The notes beneath the pieces were generated by a model. That model did not search any database, was not told where the DNA came from, and saw only the letters and a program-made list of their open reading frames with translations. The translations under genes and the position numbers were made by a program. This document shows, piece by piece, positions 9,474-17,269 of a stretch of DNA of 64,000 nt (within the stretch, counting starts at the first letter, position 1; every line of letters starts with the position of its first letter). Origin of the DNA: Arthrobacter crystallopoietes (GTDB taxonomy: Bacteria > Actinomycetota > Actinomycetes > Actinomycetales > Micrococcaceae); NCBI RefSeq assembly GCF_017603825.1, contig NZ_CP072014.1, positions 4,092,001-4,156,000 of the forward strand, in the 5' to 3' direction.

Positions 9474-10409
9474 ATGAGCGCACTGTTATTCGTCGGCACC
9501 CTGCTGCTGTTCGGGGGTCTCTTCCTAGGTCATTTTGCCCTCCAACCACCGAAGGCGAGCATCCCACGGGACCGCCGCCGACCGTTCGAAGAAGATTCCA
9601 CCTCCCAGCTTTCCCGTTTCGCAGGATCTGCCGTGCGCATTATCGAAGAACAACTGGCACGTCGGCCCACAAGGTTCTACCGGCGAGAGCTTCTTGAGAT
9701 GGCTGGCCTTAAGCTCAGCCAAGCGGACTACATAATCCTCGTCATGTCAGGGAGCATCGTCGGCGGCCTGATTGGGCTCCTCCTCAGCGGCATCGGCCTC
9801 GCGCTGCTGTTTTTCCTAAGTGCCCCGTTCGCTGGGCAGTTTGTTCTCGTGGTACTTACAATGCAACGGCGCACCAAGTTCGATGCTCAGCTAGGGGATA
9901 CGCTGCAACTGCTGACCGGAGGACTCCGCGCGGGCCATAGCATACTTCGGGCTATCGATGCAGCTGCTGTTGAAGCTGACAGCCCTACATCCGAGGAAAT
10001 GCGCCGAATAATCACGGAGACAAGCCTCGGCAAAGACCTGCAGCAGTCACTGAATGACACCTCGGACCGCATGGCTAGCGAGGACTTCATGTGGATCGCC
10101 CAAGCCATCCAGATCAACAGGGAAGTCGGTGGAGACCTCGCGGAGGTGCTGGACCAGGTGAGTGGCACTATTCGTGAGCGGACTGAGATCAAGGGACATA
10201 TCAAGGCTTTGGCCGCGGAAGGCAAGTTCTCCGCGTACATTCTGATGGCATTGCCCTTGGGTATTGTCGTAATGCTTAGCGTCGCGAACCCGGAGTATAT
10301 CGGCGTTTTGTACACTGAGCCGCTTGGTTGGGTAATGATCGGCGTATCAGTCATCCTTATGGTCATTGGCGGGCTGTGGCTGCGCAAAATAATCGATCTC
10401 AAATTCTGA
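9474..10409 (+). CDS. tadB: TadB-like inner-membrane platform protein (GspF family)
   Basis: 311 aa. One N-terminal helix (LLFVGTLLLFGGLFLGHFAL), a central pair of helices (VMSGSIVGGLIGLLLSGIGL onward), a cytoplasmic GspF/T2SSF domain containing LQLLTGGLRAGHSILRAIDA and QINREVGGDLAEVLDQVSGT, and two C-terminal helices. It forms the membrane platform that couples the TadA motor to pilin extraction, together with TadC. Confidence 0.9.
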   Translation: MSALLFVGTLLLFGGLFLGHFALQPPKASIPRDRRRPFEEDSTSQLSRFAGSAVRIIEEQLARRPTRFYRRELLEMAGLKLSQADYIILVMSGSIVGGLIGLLLSGIGLALLFFLSAPFAGQFVLVVLTMQRRTKFDAQLGDTLQLLTGGLRAGHSILRAIDAAAVEADSPTSEEMRRIITETSLGKDLQQSLNDTSDRMASEDFMWIAQAIQINREVGGDLAEVLDQVSGTIRERTEIKGHIKALAAEGKFSAYILMALPLGIVVMLSVANPEYIGVLYTEPLGWVMIGVSVILMVIGGLWLRKIIDLKF

Positions 10410-10422
10410 TGGCGAATCGAAA

Positions 10423-11307
10423 ATGAACGCACTAGTGATAATAGGAGCCACTCTGGTCTGTGGCTCAACCGGGTTTGTCGTCTGGATCCTTTTCGCATAC
10501 GACAAGAAGGGGTTGAACGCCGTCAGAGCCAATCTGACGCGCGGCTTTGAATCCACGGGAGTCCAGGGCCGACGTAATCTAGGAGTTCTATATCAGATTG
10601 GGAAAAGGCTCACGCCCGAAGGGTATGTCAAGAAGCTGGACCGCTTGTTGGCATTGGCTGGTAGACCGGCGACCATGCCGTTAAACCGACTGCTGGCGGC
10701 AAAACCCACGTTGGCTCTGCTGGGCGCTCTTCTTGCGTTCGTGATAATCAGGGCGAACCCGACGTCGACCATGTTCTTGCTCGGAATGTTCATGGTTGCA
10801 CTGGGATACTTCATCCCAGATCTGCTGCTATATAGCAAAGGACAAGAGCGCCAGCAGGCTATGCAGTTGGAATTGGCCAACACACTTGACCAGATGCTGA
10901 TCTCCGTGGAAGCGGGTCTTGGCTTCGAAGCGGCCATGGCTCGAGCCGGAACCAACGGAAAGGGACCCTTGGCCGAGGAACTCGTCCGGACGCTACAAGA
11001 TATGCAGGTAGGCCGAAGCCGGAGAGAATCTTATCTCGCTCTAGCCGAACGGACGAGCATTCCCGAGCTCAAGAGCTTCGTCAAGGCGATAGTGCAGGCG
11101 GACTCATACGGCATCGCCCTCAGCGGTGTGCTTCGGACCCAAGCCAAGGTCATGCGGGTCAAACGGCGCCAACGTGCCGAAGAGAAGGCCATGAAGTTAC
11201 CCGTCAAGGTTCTTTTTCCACTACTTTTCTTCATTTTCCCGGTCCTCTTCATCGCGATTCTCGGACCTGCCGCCATCAACACCCTCAACACATTCAGCAG
11301 CCAGTGA
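10423..11307 (+). CDS. tadC: TadC-like inner-membrane platform protein (GspF family)
   Basis: 294 aa and paralogous to tadB. N-terminal helix, paired central helices (LALLGALLAFVIIRANPTS, then TMFLLGMFMVALGYFIPDLL), a T2SSF cytoplasmic domain with LANTLDQMLISVEAGLGFEA and FVKAIVQADSYGIALSGVLR, and the terminal helix LFPLLFFIFPVLFIAILGPA. It partners with TadB. It lies 13 nt after tadB and 22 nt before the prepilin peptidase. Confidence 0.9.
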   Translation: MNALVIIGATLVCGSTGFVVWILFAYDKKGLNAVRANLTRGFESTGVQGRRNLGVLYQIGKRLTPEGYVKKLDRLLALAGRPATMPLNRLLAAKPTLALLGALLAFVIIRANPTSTMFLLGMFMVALGYFIPDLLLYSKGQERQQAMQLELANTLDQMLISVEAGLGFEAAMARAGTNGKGPLAEELVRTLQDMQVGRSRRESYLALAERTSIPELKSFVKAIVQADSYGIALSGVLRTQAKVMRVKRRQRAEEKAMKLPVKVLFPLLFFIFPVLFIAILGPAAINTLNTFSSQ

Positions 11308-11329
11308 TAGCAACTGTCAGATCCAGGCC

Positions 11330-11965
11330 ATGACCGTTGTACCTGATCTTGTATGTGTCCTTGCCGGAACTATTGCCGCCTGGCTGCTGTTTCCCTTGGC
11401 ACAACGCGAGGAGCGTACACCGATGCCGCAGACTTGGCGCGGGCCGCTGGCAGTGTTGGCCGGGCTGCTCTGCGGACTGGTGGCATGGATGTTTGGCACT
11501 GCCCCCGCTCTGCCGGGGTTCCTCTACTTCGCGGTAATGGGGATAACGCTTGGCGCGATCGATGCCCGACATAAGCTCCTGCCCAACCGACTGGTGCTGC
11601 CGTTCCTGCTCGGTGCACTCGCTCTTTTCGGAATCGCCAGCCTGATCAGCGGCTCATGGCTACAGTTGCTCGGGGGTCTAACGGGTGGCGTGGCAATGTT
11701 CGCCGTGTACCTGCTCATGGCGCTGATCAAGCCGGGTGGGCTCGGCATGGGCGACGTGAAGCTAGCCGCCGTCGTCGGGCTTTATGCGGGCTATCTTGGT
11801 TTGAACGCCTGGTTGCTGGTGCTGGTAGGGGCCTTCGTCCTGAACGCACTGGCGATAGTGGTCCTCATGCTGGCGCGTGTATTGAACAGGAAATCCGAAA
11901 TCCCCTTTGGCCCGTCGATGATTGCGGCAACGCTACTAGTTCCGCTTGTTTCAGGAGTCGGGTGA
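11330..11965 (+). CDS. tadV: Prepilin peptidase (A24 family, TadV/CpaA-like)
   Basis: 211-aa polytopic aspartic protease that cleaves the leader of Flp and of the TadE/G pseudopilins. The two catalytic Asp motifs of A24 peptidases are present: GAIDARHKLLPNRLVLP near residue 80 and GMGDVKLAAVVGLYAG near 140. There is no N-terminal methylase-type domain, as usual for the short TadV/CpaA class. Placing the peptidase last in the operon makes the locus self-sufficient for pilin processing. Its 3' end overlaps the opposing DUF2231-Rieske gene by 15 bp. Confidence 0.88.
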   Translation: MTVVPDLVCVLAGTIAAWLLFPLAQREERTPMPQTWRGPLAVLAGLLCGLVAWMFGTAPALPGFLYFAVMGITLGAIDARHKLLPNRLVLPFLLGALALFGIASLISGSWLQLLGGLTGGVAMFAVYLLMALIKPGGLGMGDVKLAAVVGLYAGYLGLNAWLLVLVGAFVLNALAIVVLMLARVLNRKSEIPFGPSMIAATLLVPLVSGVG

Positions 11966-12808
11966 CCGGCGGACTTCGATCCCACCGTCAATGACGCGCG
12001 CCTCGTAGACCGGCTGTGGGTTGCTCGCCGGGCCGCGGACTATGCCACCGTCTGAGAGCCGGAAGGTGCTGCCGTGCCAAGGGCAGGTCACGCAGCCGTC
12101 GCTGACAGTTCCCTCTTCCAGCGGCCCACCCATGTGACTGCACACGCTGTCCAGGGCATGAATCTGTCCGCCGTCGCGGTACAGCACCACGGAAACTCCG
12201 TCCAGATCAACCTTGCGCAGGTGGCCCTCGCTCAGCTCGGACTCCGCAAGTACCGTCTGCCATTCTGCAGGACCTTCGCGCCAGGCGGTGCGGTTGACGT
12301 TGACCCCTTTGGAGTAGGACAGGTAGCCGCCGAGATAGCCGCCGACCGTCAGGACACCGAAACCGGCCAGCCCGAGGACCTTGCCTGCTTGGCGATTGCC
12401 CTTCTTGCGGGCGATAAGCGATGCTGCGTAAAGGCTCACAGCGGTTGAGTTGGACAGTGCGTGCACCAGTCCGACGCGGCGCTCCTTGCCCTGCGTATCG
12501 GACCAGTCGTTGGAACCGGATGCGGCAGTCGGAATCGCCGTGGCAATCCCGGCCAACACCAGCAGATCGGCCGCCGGTTCGGAAGACTCTCCGCCCAGAG
12601 TGTCGAGCAGGGTAGCCATGCTCCACGCGCCGATGGGCAGGTCGGTCAGTAGCGGATGCAACGGGTGTCCCAGATACGTACCGCTGAGCACGTTGCGCAA
12701 GAATCGGGGTTTGTATACCCGATGGACGATGGCGGCATACGGTTCGGCTACCTTGTCCAGTATTTCGAGGTCTTCCAGCTTCTCCACGACCTGATGCAGC
12801 ACGTTCAT
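11951..12808 (-). CDS. DUF2231 membrane protein fused to a Rieske [2Fe-2S] domain
   Basis: 285 aa. Residues about 40-170 form a DUF2231 membrane domain with the signature GHPLHPLLTDLPIGAWS and several hydrophobic helices. The C-terminal 100 residues are a Rieske domain with both cluster-binding motifs, CSHMGG and CPWHGS (two Cys, two His). An electron-transfer role at the membrane is likely, but the redox partner is not encoded nearby. AGGAGG lies 5 nt before the ATG. The gene is downstream of truA in the same direction and converges on the Tad locus, overlapping its last gene by 15 bp. Confidence 0.85.
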   Translation of the reverse strand: MNVLHQVVEKLEDLEILDKVAEPYAAIVHRVYKPRFLRNVLSGTYLGHPLHPLLTDLPIGAWSMATLLDTLGGESSEPAADLLVLAGIATAIPTAASGSNDWSDTQGKERRVGLVHALSNSTAVSLYAASLIARKKGNRQAGKVLGLAGFGVLTVGGYLGGYLSYSKGVNVNRTAWREGPAEWQTVLAESELSEGHLRKVDLDGVSVVLYRDGGQIHALDSVCSHMGGPLEEGTVSDGCVTCPWHGSTFRLSDGGIVRGPASNPQPVYEARVIDGGIEVRRSPDS

Positions 12809-12967
12809 TGCAGCCTCCTGAGGCCCTCGCCCGATGTCGGTTTCGGAACGAAGCCATCACAACGGGCATCATCCCAGTCCACCCGAGTCTGCCATCGCGG
12901 CGGAAGGTGGGCAAGGGACAGAGACCGTTAGGCGGGGCCACTCAGCGAAGGTACGCCGGCGGAGACG

Positions 12968-13894
12968 TCAGTCTTCCGCGGTGCGCAGGGCCCGCGTCTG
13001 CTCGGCGCGGCCGAACAGAGCGGAGTTGTCCGGATATTTCACTTCTTCGAGGACCAGCGGATGCGGAGGGGCCAGTATGGTTTTGGAGTCCCGGACCTTG
13101 GCGACGAGGCGTTCATGCAGCCAATCCGGCTGCTCCTCCCCCGCACCAACAGCTAACGACGCACCGATCAGGGCACGGACCATGTTGTGGCAGAAGGCGT
13201 CCGCGCGCACCGTGGCGACCACAACGCCGTCGTTATTGCGGGTGAAGCTGAAGTCCTGGAGTTCGCGGATGGTCGTGGAGAACTGGCGCGGCTTGCAGAA
13301 GGACAGGTAGTCGTTCACTCCCAGAATCCGCCTCGCCGCGGAGTTCAGGTCATCGACGTCGAGGGCGTGCTTGTGCCAGAGGGTGATGTTGCGCGTCAGC
13401 GGATCCCACGACTCGGCGCGGTCAGCAATGCGGTAGCTGTACCGGCGCCAGAGGGCGGAGAACCGGGCGTCGAAGCCGATCGGGGCCAGCTCGGCAGTAT
13501 GCACTTCGATGGCGCCGGCGAGATCGCGGTACGGCACCGGTGCGCCGACGCGGCCGCCGAGGACCTTGGTAATGACGCCGCGCAGCCGGCGCAGCAGGGA
13601 GGCCGATGGATCGATCATCTTGCCGCGGGCGAGCGACTCCCACTCCCCCGGTTCCAGATCGAAGTGCACCACCTGGCCGCGGGCGTGGACACCTGCATCG
13701 GTCCGGCCGGCCACGGTCAGCCGGATGGGCCGGCGCAGCAGCGTGGCAAGTGCTTCTTCCAGCACTCCCTGGACGGTCAGCAATCCCGGTTGGATTGCCC
13801 ACCCGCTGAACGGACCGCCGTCGTACGCTAAATTCATCCGGACACGCAGAAGCCCGCTGTCCGGTTGCGGGACAGCGGGCTTCTGGGAATGCAT
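12968..13894 (-). CDS. truA: tRNA pseudouridine synthase A
   Basis: Converts U38-U40 of tRNA anticodon arms to pseudouridine. The catalytic motif AGRTDAGVHARGQ has its Asp at about residue 66, and ALRNLAYDGGPFSGW-type sequence (MNLAYDGGPFSGWAIQPG) marks the first strand. Family homology begins at about residue 17 (LRVRM). The annotated ATG at 13894 lacks a clear Shine-Dalgarno, and codons 4-16 are a 15-bp perfect stem-loop that looks like the rplQ terminator. An alternative ATG is at 13837 (residue 20). It follows rplQ by 34 nt, the normal neighbour in actinobacteria. Confidence 0.9.
   Translation of the reverse strand: MHSQKPAVPQPDSGLLRVRMNLAYDGGPFSGWAIQPGLLTVQGVLEEALATLLRRPIRLTVAGRTDAGVHARGQVVHFDLEPGEWESLARGKMIDPSASLLRRLRGVITKVLGGRVGAPVPYRDLAGAIEVHTAELAPIGFDARFSALWRRYSYRIADRAESWDPLTRNITLWHKHALDVDDLNSAARRILGVNDYLSFCKPRQFSTTIRELQDFSFTRNNDGVVVATVRADAFCHNMVRALIGASLAVGAGEEQPDWLHERLVAKVRDSKTILAPPHPLVLEEVKYPDNSALFGRAEQTRALRTAED
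13848..13884 (-). terminator. Terminator-like hairpin inside the 5' end of truA
   Basis: AGAAGCCCGCTGTCC pairs perfectly over 15 bp with GGACAGCGGGCTTCT around a 7-nt loop, followed by CTTCTGCG on the minus strand. It begins 45 nt after the rplQ stop, where the alpha-operon terminator is expected, yet it falls within the N-terminal codons of truA as annotated from 13894. Confidence 0.7.
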
Positions 13895-13928
13895 GCTCTA
13901 AATGCTAGCCGGATTCAGACTCGAAGAA

Positions 13929-14486
13929 TTACTTCTTCTCGTCAGCTTCCGGAGCCTCAGCAGCTTCTTCGGCGGAAGGAGCCGAGGGAGCGGAAGCCGG
14001 CGAGTCAGCGGACTCAGCCGAAGCAGAGGAAGCGGATTCGGCCGAAACGGCCTCTTCCTCAACCGGAGCCGGAGCGGACTTGGCGGCAGCCTTCTCAGCT
14101 TCGGCCACAACGGCCTGCTTCGGGGATACCGGATCCAGGACCAGTTCGATGACAGCCATGGGAGCGTTGTCGCCCTTGCGGTTGCCGATCTTGGTGATGC
14201 GGGTGTAGCCACCATCACGGTTCTCGACGGCGGTAGCGATGTCGGTGAACAGCTCGTGGACGATGCCCTTGTTGCTGATCAGGGACAGCACGCGACGACG
14301 CGAGGCCAGGTCTCCGCGCTTGGCGAAGGTGACCAGGCGCTCGGCGTACGGACGCAGACGCTTTGCCTTGGTAACAGTGGTGGTGATGCGCTTGTGCTCG
14401 AACAGAGCAGCGGCCAGGTTGGCGAGCATCAGTCGCTCGTGAGCCGGACCGCCTCCGAGGCGCGGACCCTTAGCGGGGGTAGGCAT
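13929..14486 (-). CDS. rplQ: 50S ribosomal protein L17 with Ala/Glu/Ser-rich tail
   Basis: 185 aa. The first 120 residues are standard L17 ([19 protein letters not shown], then [14 protein letters not shown]). The last 60 or so are an Ala/Ser/Glu/Pro tail with no predicted fold (for example [19 protein letters not shown]). The family is usually 115-130 aa, so the tail is an extension common in this lineage. It is the last ribosomal gene of the alpha operon, 68 nt after rpoA. Confidence 0.96.
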   Translation of the reverse strand: MPTPAKGPRLGGGPAHERLMLANLAAALFEHKRITTTVTKAKRLRPYAERLVTFAKRGDLASRRRVLSLISNKGIVHELFTDIATAVENRDGGYTRITKIGNRKGDNAPMAVIELVLDPVSPKQAVVAEAEKAAAKSAPAPVEEEAVSAESASSASAESADSPASAPSAPSAEEAAEAPEADEKK

Positions 14487-14554
14487 TATGTTTTCTCCTC
14501 AAATGGTGCCGCTCTTGGCGCTACAGAGCACCATGACGGCAGAATTCTTGCGAT

Positions 14555-15565
14555 TTAGAGTTCGTCCTCGCCGAAGGCTTCTTCGTCCTCTTCGATGGCT
14601 GCGGCACGCGCGGCAAGGTCGAATCCTGGAGGGGAATCCTTCAGGGACAGACCAAGCTCAACAAGCTTTGCCTTGACCTCATCGATGGACTTCGCACCGA
14701 AGTTGCGGATGTCCATGAGGTCAGCCTCGGAGCGGGCAACGAGCTCACCCACGGTGTGGATGCCCTCACGCTTGAGGCAGTTGTAGGACCGCACGGTCAG
14801 CTCAAGGTCCTCGATCGGCAGAGCCATGTCAGCCGCCAGGGCGGCATCTGTGGGGCTCGGGCCGATTTCGATACCTTCAGCCTGGGTGTTCAGCTCGCGT
14901 GCCAGGCCGAACAGCTCAACCAGGGTGGTTCCGGCAGAGGCGACGGCGTCGCGCGGTGCAATGGAGTCCTTGGTTTCGACGTCGACGATCAGGCGGTCGA
15001 AGTCGGTGCGCTGCTCAACACGGGTTGCCTCAACCTTGAAGGTAACCTTCAGGACCGGCGAGTAGATGGAGTCAACCGGAATGCGGCCGATCTCCGAGTC
15101 GCCGGACTTGTTCTGGCTCGCCGAAACGTAGCCACGGCCGCGTTCGATGGTCAGTTCGAGCTCGAACTTGCCCTTCTCGTTCAGCGTGGCGATGTGCAGA
15201 TCCGGGTTGTGGAATTCCACGCCGGCCGGCGGTGCAATGTCCGCAGCGGTGACAACACCGGGTCCCTGCTTGCGCAGGTAGGCGACCACTGGCTCGTCAT
15301 GCTCGGAGGAGACTGCCAGGTTCTTGATGTTCAGGATGATCTCGGTGACATCTTCCTTCACACCCTGAACGGTGGTGAACTCATGCAGCACACCGTCGAT
15401 CCGGATGCTGGTTACAGCAGCACCGGGGATCGAGGACAGCAGGGTGCGGCGAAGAGAGTTTCCCAGGGTGTAGCCAAAGCCCGGCTCAAGCGGTTCGATA
15501 ACGAACCGTGAGCGGTTGTCGGCCACTACTTCTTCGGTAAGGGTGGGGCGCTGTGCAATGAGCAC
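14555..15565 (-). CDS. rpoA: RNA polymerase alpha subunit
   Basis: 336 aa. The N-terminal dimerisation domain has [20 protein letters not shown] and [20 protein letters not shown]. The C-terminal DNA- and activator-binding domain has [20 protein letters not shown] and [20 protein letters not shown]. An acidic tail follows. It lies 153 nt downstream of rpsK, separated by a long hairpin instead of the rpsD gene found in many other bacteria. Confidence 0.98.
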   Translation of the reverse strand: MLIAQRPTLTEEVVADNRSRFVIEPLEPGFGYTLGNSLRRTLLSSIPGAAVTSIRIDGVLHEFTTVQGVKEDVTEIILNIKNLAVSSEHDEPVVAYLRKQGPGVVTAADIAPPAGVEFHNPDLHIATLNEKGKFELELTIERGRGYVSASQNKSGDSEIGRIPVDSIYSPVLKVTFKVEATRVEQRTDFDRLIVDVETKDSIAPRDAVASAGTTLVELFGLARELNTQAEGIEIGPSPTDAALAADMALPIEDLELTVRSYNCLKREGIHTVGELVARSEADLMDIRNFGAKSIDEVKAKLVELGLSLKDSPPGFDLAARAAAIEEDEEAFGEDEL

Positions 15566-15643
15566 TTAGATTTCCTTTCAGCGAGCGTCCGCTATATGAC
15601 GCAGCACGAATTGGTGGAAAAGAACGGCTAGACAGCCGGGAGC

Positions 15644-15705
15644 GGAACCTTCAGCCGCCGTCGTAATTCCCATTTACATGGGGATCGACGGCGGCCGAAG
15701 GAACC
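15644..15705 (-). promoter_or_regulatory. Long intercistronic hairpin between rpsK and rpoA
   Basis: GGAACCTTCAGCCGCCGTCG (15644-15663) pairs at 17 of 20 positions with CGACGGCGGCCGAAGGAACC (15686-15705). The intervening sequence forms a second perfect stem, CCCAT-TTAC-ATGGG. No T-run follows. It could be an attenuator, a processing site or a protein-binding leader controlling the rpoA/rpsK ratio. Confidence 0.6.
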
Positions 15706-15718
15706 TAACGGCGGCTGG

Positions 15719-16120
15719 TTAGACGCGGCGGCGCTTCGGGGGACGGCAACCGTTGTGGGCGCTGGGGGTGACATCCGAGATGGAGCCAACCTCGAGGCCA
15801 GCGGCCTGCAGCGAACGGATTGCAGTCTCGCGTCCGGATCCCGGACCCTTCACGAAAACGTCGACCTTCTTCAGGCCATGCTCCTGGGCACGCTTTGCAG
15901 CGGACTCAGCAGCCATCTGCGCTGCGAACGGGGTGGACTTACGCGAGCCCTTGAAGCCAACCTCGCCGGCCGAAGCCCACGAGATAACAGCACCGTTCGG
16001 GTCCGTGATGGACACGATGGTGTTGTTGAAGGTGCTCTTGATGTGCGCCTGTCCGAGCGCGATATTCTTCTTATCCTTGCGACGCGGCTTACGTACCGCT
16101 CCACGAGTCTTGGGGGGCAT
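15719..16120 (-). CDS. rpsK: 30S ribosomal protein S11
   Basis: 133 aa. Contains the S11 core [40 protein letters not shown] and the C-terminal signature [18 protein letters not shown] (platform of the 30S subunit, contacts the mRNA exit). Basic N-terminus ([20 protein letters not shown]). It is 44 nt after rpsM, in the alpha cluster. Confidence 0.98.
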   Translation of the reverse strand: MPPKTRGAVRKPRRKDKKNIALGQAHIKSTFNNTIVSITDPNGAVISWASAGEVGFKGSRKSTPFAAQMAAESAAKRAQEHGLKKVDVFVKGPGSGRETAIRSLQAAGLEVGSISDVTPSAHNGCRPPKRRRV

Positions 16121-16164
16121 ATATTTCTCCTACAAAGTTGGTTGGTAGCTAGCAGACCGGCTGT

Positions 16165-16539
16165 TTAGCGAGTCTTCTTCTTACCGGCGACGGTGCGCTT
16201 CGGGCCCTTACGGGTACGAGCGTTGGTCTTGGTGCGCTGACCGCGAACGGGCAGGCCACGACGGTGGCGAATACCTTCGTAGCTACCGATCTCAACCTTG
16301 CGGCGGATGTCGGCGGCAACCTCACGGCGGAGGTCACCTTCTACCTTGTAGTTGCCCTCGATGTTGTCACGCAGCTGCACGAGCTCTGCATCGGTGAGGT
16401 CCTTAACACGGGTGTCCGGGCTGATGCCGGTGTCCGCGATGATCTGCTCTGCACGGGTCTTACCCACGCCGTAGATGTAAGTCAGGGCGATAATTACCCG
16501 CTTTTCGCGGGGAATATCTACGCCAGCGAGACGAGCCAT
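16165..16539 (-). CDS. rpsM: 30S ribosomal protein S13
   Basis: 124 aa starting [15 protein letters not shown], with a family-typical [16 protein letters not shown] segment and basic C-terminus ([20 protein letters not shown]). It contacts 16S helix 41 and the P-site tRNA. The frame is open further upstream, but the ATG at 16539 (shortly after a GGAGAA motif) gives the normal family start. It lies 152 nt after rpmJ. Confidence 0.98.
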   Translation of the reverse strand: MARLAGVDIPREKRVIIALTYIYGVGKTRAEQIIADTGISPDTRVKDLTDAELVQLRDNIEGNYKVEGDLRREVAADIRRKVEIGSYEGIRHRRGLPVRGQRTKTNARTRKGPKRTVAGKKKTR

Positions 16540-16669
16540 ATGGCGGTTCTCCTTGTTGTATCCGGAGGTCTGAAGCAATGCATCCCTGTTACCAGGTCCC
16601 CGGCCTCCGAGCCCGGGGGTGTGCAGGAAATCCTGCTGCACTGCCTATTGAATTACTACGCGTGGGTAG

Positions 16670-16689
16670 TTCCTGCTTCGAAGCAGGAA
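16670..16689. repeat. Perfect 20-bp palindrome just after rpmJ
   Basis: TTCCTGCTTCGAAGCAGGAA is its own reverse complement and begins 3 nt past the rpmJ stop codon. A related partial hairpin, GTGCAGGA/TCCTGCTGCAC, lies at 16621-16641 in the same 152-nt rpmJ-rpsM gap. This could be a processing or attenuation structure. Confidence 0.6.
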
Positions 16690-16691
16690 GC

Positions 16692-16805
16692 TTAGCCCTG
16701 GCGCTGCTTGTGGCGCGGGTTCTCGCAGATCACAATGACGTTGCCCTTGCGACGAATCACCTGGCACTTATCACAGATCCGCTTGACGCTCGGCTGGACC
16801 TTCAT
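16692..16805 (-). CDS. rpmJ: 50S ribosomal protein L36 (zinc-binding type)
   Basis: 37-aa protein, [20 protein letters not shown] followed by [17 protein letters not shown]. It has the C-X2-C...C-X4-H zinc ribbon of the C+ form of L36. The start ATG at 16805 and the length match the family exactly. It lies 72 nt after infA, the standard neighbour. Confidence 0.97.
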   Translation of the reverse strand: MKVQPSVKRICDKCQVIRRKGNVIVICENPRHKQRQG

Positions 16806-16877
16806 GGTTATCCTTTGCGTTTGCAGTTGTCGCTTGCGTAACTACCTATTTCCGCGGTGGCCCGCGGAGCTAAGTCT

Positions 16878-17099
16878 TTACTTGTAGCGGTAGACGATAC
16901 GGCCCCGTGAGAGGTCGTACGGGCTGAGTTCCACTACAACACGGTCCTCTGGGAGGATCCTGATGTAGTGCTGACGCATCTTTCCCGAGATGTGAGCAAG
17001 CACAACGTGTCCGTTAGTCAGCTCAACGCGGAACATCGCGTTGGGCAGAGCTTCCTGCACAGTGCCTTCAATCTCTATGACACCGTCTTTCTTAGCCAT
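16878..17099 (-). CDS. infA: Translation initiation factor IF-1
   Basis: 73-aa OB-fold protein: [40 protein letters not shown] and [15 protein letters not shown]. It binds the A site of the 30S subunit during initiation. The ATG at 17099 follows GGAGGAT directly; the frame is open further upstream but those residues are not IF-1. It is the first gene of the infA-rpmJ-rpsM-rpsK-rpoA-rplQ unit. Confidence 0.98.
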   Translation of the reverse strand: MAKKDGVIEIEGTVQEALPNAMFRVELTNGHVVLAHISGKMRQHYIRILPEDRVVVELSPYDLSRGRIVYRYK

Positions 17100-17240
17100 A
17101 TCCTCCGCTAACGTCAGTAACCACCACTTGCGTGGGGCTAGTTTTTGGGTTTTGCTTGCCACTAGACTTCCGGTGGAATGCGCTCAAAGAGCGGCCCCGG
17201 GCCCGGCAACGGGCACGAAAGTAGAGACAACCAACAGATA

Positions 17241-17269
17241 ACTGTACTCCGCGCGCCGCTTTAAGTTAA
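17241..17269 (-). promoter_or_regulatory. Candidate infA operon promoter
   Basis: On the minus strand, TTAACT (17264-17269), a 17-bp spacer, and TACAGT (17241-17246). This matches a housekeeping-sigma promoter at 4 of 6 bases in each hexamer. It gives a 5' UTR of about 135 nt for infA. Its -35 end overlaps the last codons of the P1-peptidase gene. Confidence 0.5.
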
